From: Chitinophagaceae bacterium
GTDB lineage: Bacteria > Bacteroidota > Bacteroidia > Chitinophagales > Chitinophagaceae
Direction of reading: 5' to 3'
Length of the DNA stretch: 64,000 bases
NCBI GenBank assembly: GCA_016786745.1
Contig: JAEUVS010000164.1
Span: 1 to 64,000 of the forward strand
Every line of letters begins with the position of its first letter. The stretch's first letter is position 1. Shown here in pieces: positions 63,320 through 64,000 of this stretch. Position numbers and translations under genes: made by a program. The notes beneath the pieces were generated by a model that was not told where the DNA came from, searched no databases, and was given only the letters and a program-made list of their open reading frames with translations.

Positions 63320-64000
63320 TAGAAGGAAACGACAATATTTTTGAGTCAATTGGTAATCTATTAGACAATTTAATGGAGGGGGAAAAATATGAAACCCTGC
63401 CACCTAGGTCTACTAAGGATTTAGATGCACCATTTGTTTCCAACGAGGAACTTGAAGCACTAGATCAAGATATTTATGGAGAAAAAAAAACAAATGAAAA
63501 AGGTGAAGCTAATTCCAGATCAATCTCTACCCCAATACTAGAACAGCGTAAGAGAATCAAGATTGAACCTCCTTCACCAGAAAAAGTAGCCGGAATCAAT
63601 ATTGTAGGGATAAGTGGTGATAATAATAGAATTATTACACCCTCTTTTCATATAATTTTAGCGAGAGCTGCTATAGTCGATTTCAGATATACAAAAGGAT
63701 TCGATAAGCCATATTTTTATAAAAAACAAAAGGATATATCTTCAGTCTTAATTATTGACAATAATATTTTTGAGGATTCTCATAAGATATATACCAATAA
63801 CACTCTTGTTGAAAAAGGGAAAAGGGTGCCTGTGATGGATGCGATCAAAAATTTTGATGGCAAGCCTTTTCGCTTCAGGTATAACCATGAGTCAATTAAA
63901 TCATCACCCGCTTCGCATTCTTTGGGGCTAGGAGTAAAGCTTCAACATACATTAGAGCTTAGCACTTTGGAAGAGATTGATTTTGAGAATAAGGAAACAG
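63316..64000 (+). CDS. Unidentified accessory protein, 3' end outside the window
   Basis: A reading frame from the ATG at 63316, overlapping the XRE stop by four bases, stays open for 228 codons to the window edge. The N-terminal about 90 residues are acidic and low in hydrophobic content (LPPRSTKDLDAPFVSNEELE). From about residue 92 a folded domain begins: VAGINIVGISGDNNRIITPSF then HIILARAAIVDFRYTKGF, then VLIIDNNIFEDS. The strand/helix pattern loosely recalls the start of NurA-type nuclease domains, but the expected Asp of the DGS motif is not clearly in place. It has no signal peptide. AT-rich codon use differs from the core genes. Function cannot be assigned. Confidence 0.6.
   Translation, partial: MIEGNDNIFESIGNLLDNLMEGEKYETLPPRSTKDLDAPFVSNEELEALDQDIYGEKKTNEKGEANSRSISTPILEQRKRIKIEPPSPEKVAGINIVGISGDNNRIITPSFHIILARAAIVDFRYTKGFDKPYFYKKQKDISSVLIIDNNIFEDSHKIYTNNTLVEKGKRVPVMDAIKNFDGKPFRFRYNHESIKSSPASHSLGLGVKLQHTLELSTLEEIDFENKET

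Overview
The window looks like a core chromosomal segment of a Bacteroidota, most likely a member of the Chitinophagales/Chitinophagaceae. The evidence is a SusC/SusD pair, type IX secretion genes and a type IX sorting tail, many promoters of the Bacteroidota type (TTTG, about 19-21 bases, TAnnTTTG), few Shine-Dalgarno sites, and the gene order rpsU-xerC-hpf-tRNAs-tuf-secE-nusG-rplKAJL-rpoBC. The genus assignment is inference; no 16S gene is present.

Region 1 (1-10.1 kb) is an envelope block: a PorV-like outer-membrane protein and a very large PorU2-like C25 protease-fold protein of the type IX system, two SGNH-fold membrane proteins (the second with a degenerate nucleophile site) and a GT-C-like membrane glycosyltransferase. 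Region 2 (10.1-33.2 kb) is the information-processing superoperon: riboflavin synthase (reverse), S21, a Xer recombinase, a hibernation factor, four tRNAs, EF-Tu, tRNA-Trp, SecE, NusG, L11, L1, L10, L7/L12, RpoB and RpoC. Two blocks interrupt it: a convergent histone-H1-like Lys/Ala-rich gene between nusG and rplK, and a ROK regulator with a SusC/SusD pair between rplL and rpoB. Each junction has its own terminator or promoter.

Region 3 (33.2-42.9 kb) is housekeeping and stress metabolism: an OmpH/Skp chaperone, an APC permease, a heptose kinase, isoaspartyl peptidase, RNase Z, an accA-dapA pair, a probable quinone-detoxification pair resembling MhqO/MhqD, a very small XRE protein and a YceI protein. 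Region 4 (43.0-58.3 kb) is oxidative sugar metabolism: a DTE-type sugar epimerase, a large PVC-type c-cytochrome lipoprotein, ThuA, an SDR, a glucoside-dehydrogenase-like GMC/subunit-3 pair, a beta-CASP nuclease, a LOG protein, a rhamnose-mutarotase/FucP pair, an M48 protease and a PQQ-type sugar dehydrogenase carrying a type IX sorting tail. Region 5 (58.4-62.7 kb) has a YceI/TetR unit with two identical 11-bp palindromes, a WecG-type glycosyltransferase behind a 30-bp tandem repeat, a VOC protein, MnmD and an orphan small protein.

The last 1.2 kb, beyond tRNA-Asp, is AT-rich and holds a small XRE regulator with a palindromic operator overlapping, by ATGA, an ORF that runs off the window. 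This looks like the edge of an accessory island and is the best candidate for an undescribed system, but only its first about 0.9 kb is visible. Two families of dispersed palindromic repeats (GTGARGC-type and GTCATCCCGA-type) sit in gaps throughout, including inside the ribosomal and RNA-polymerase operons.
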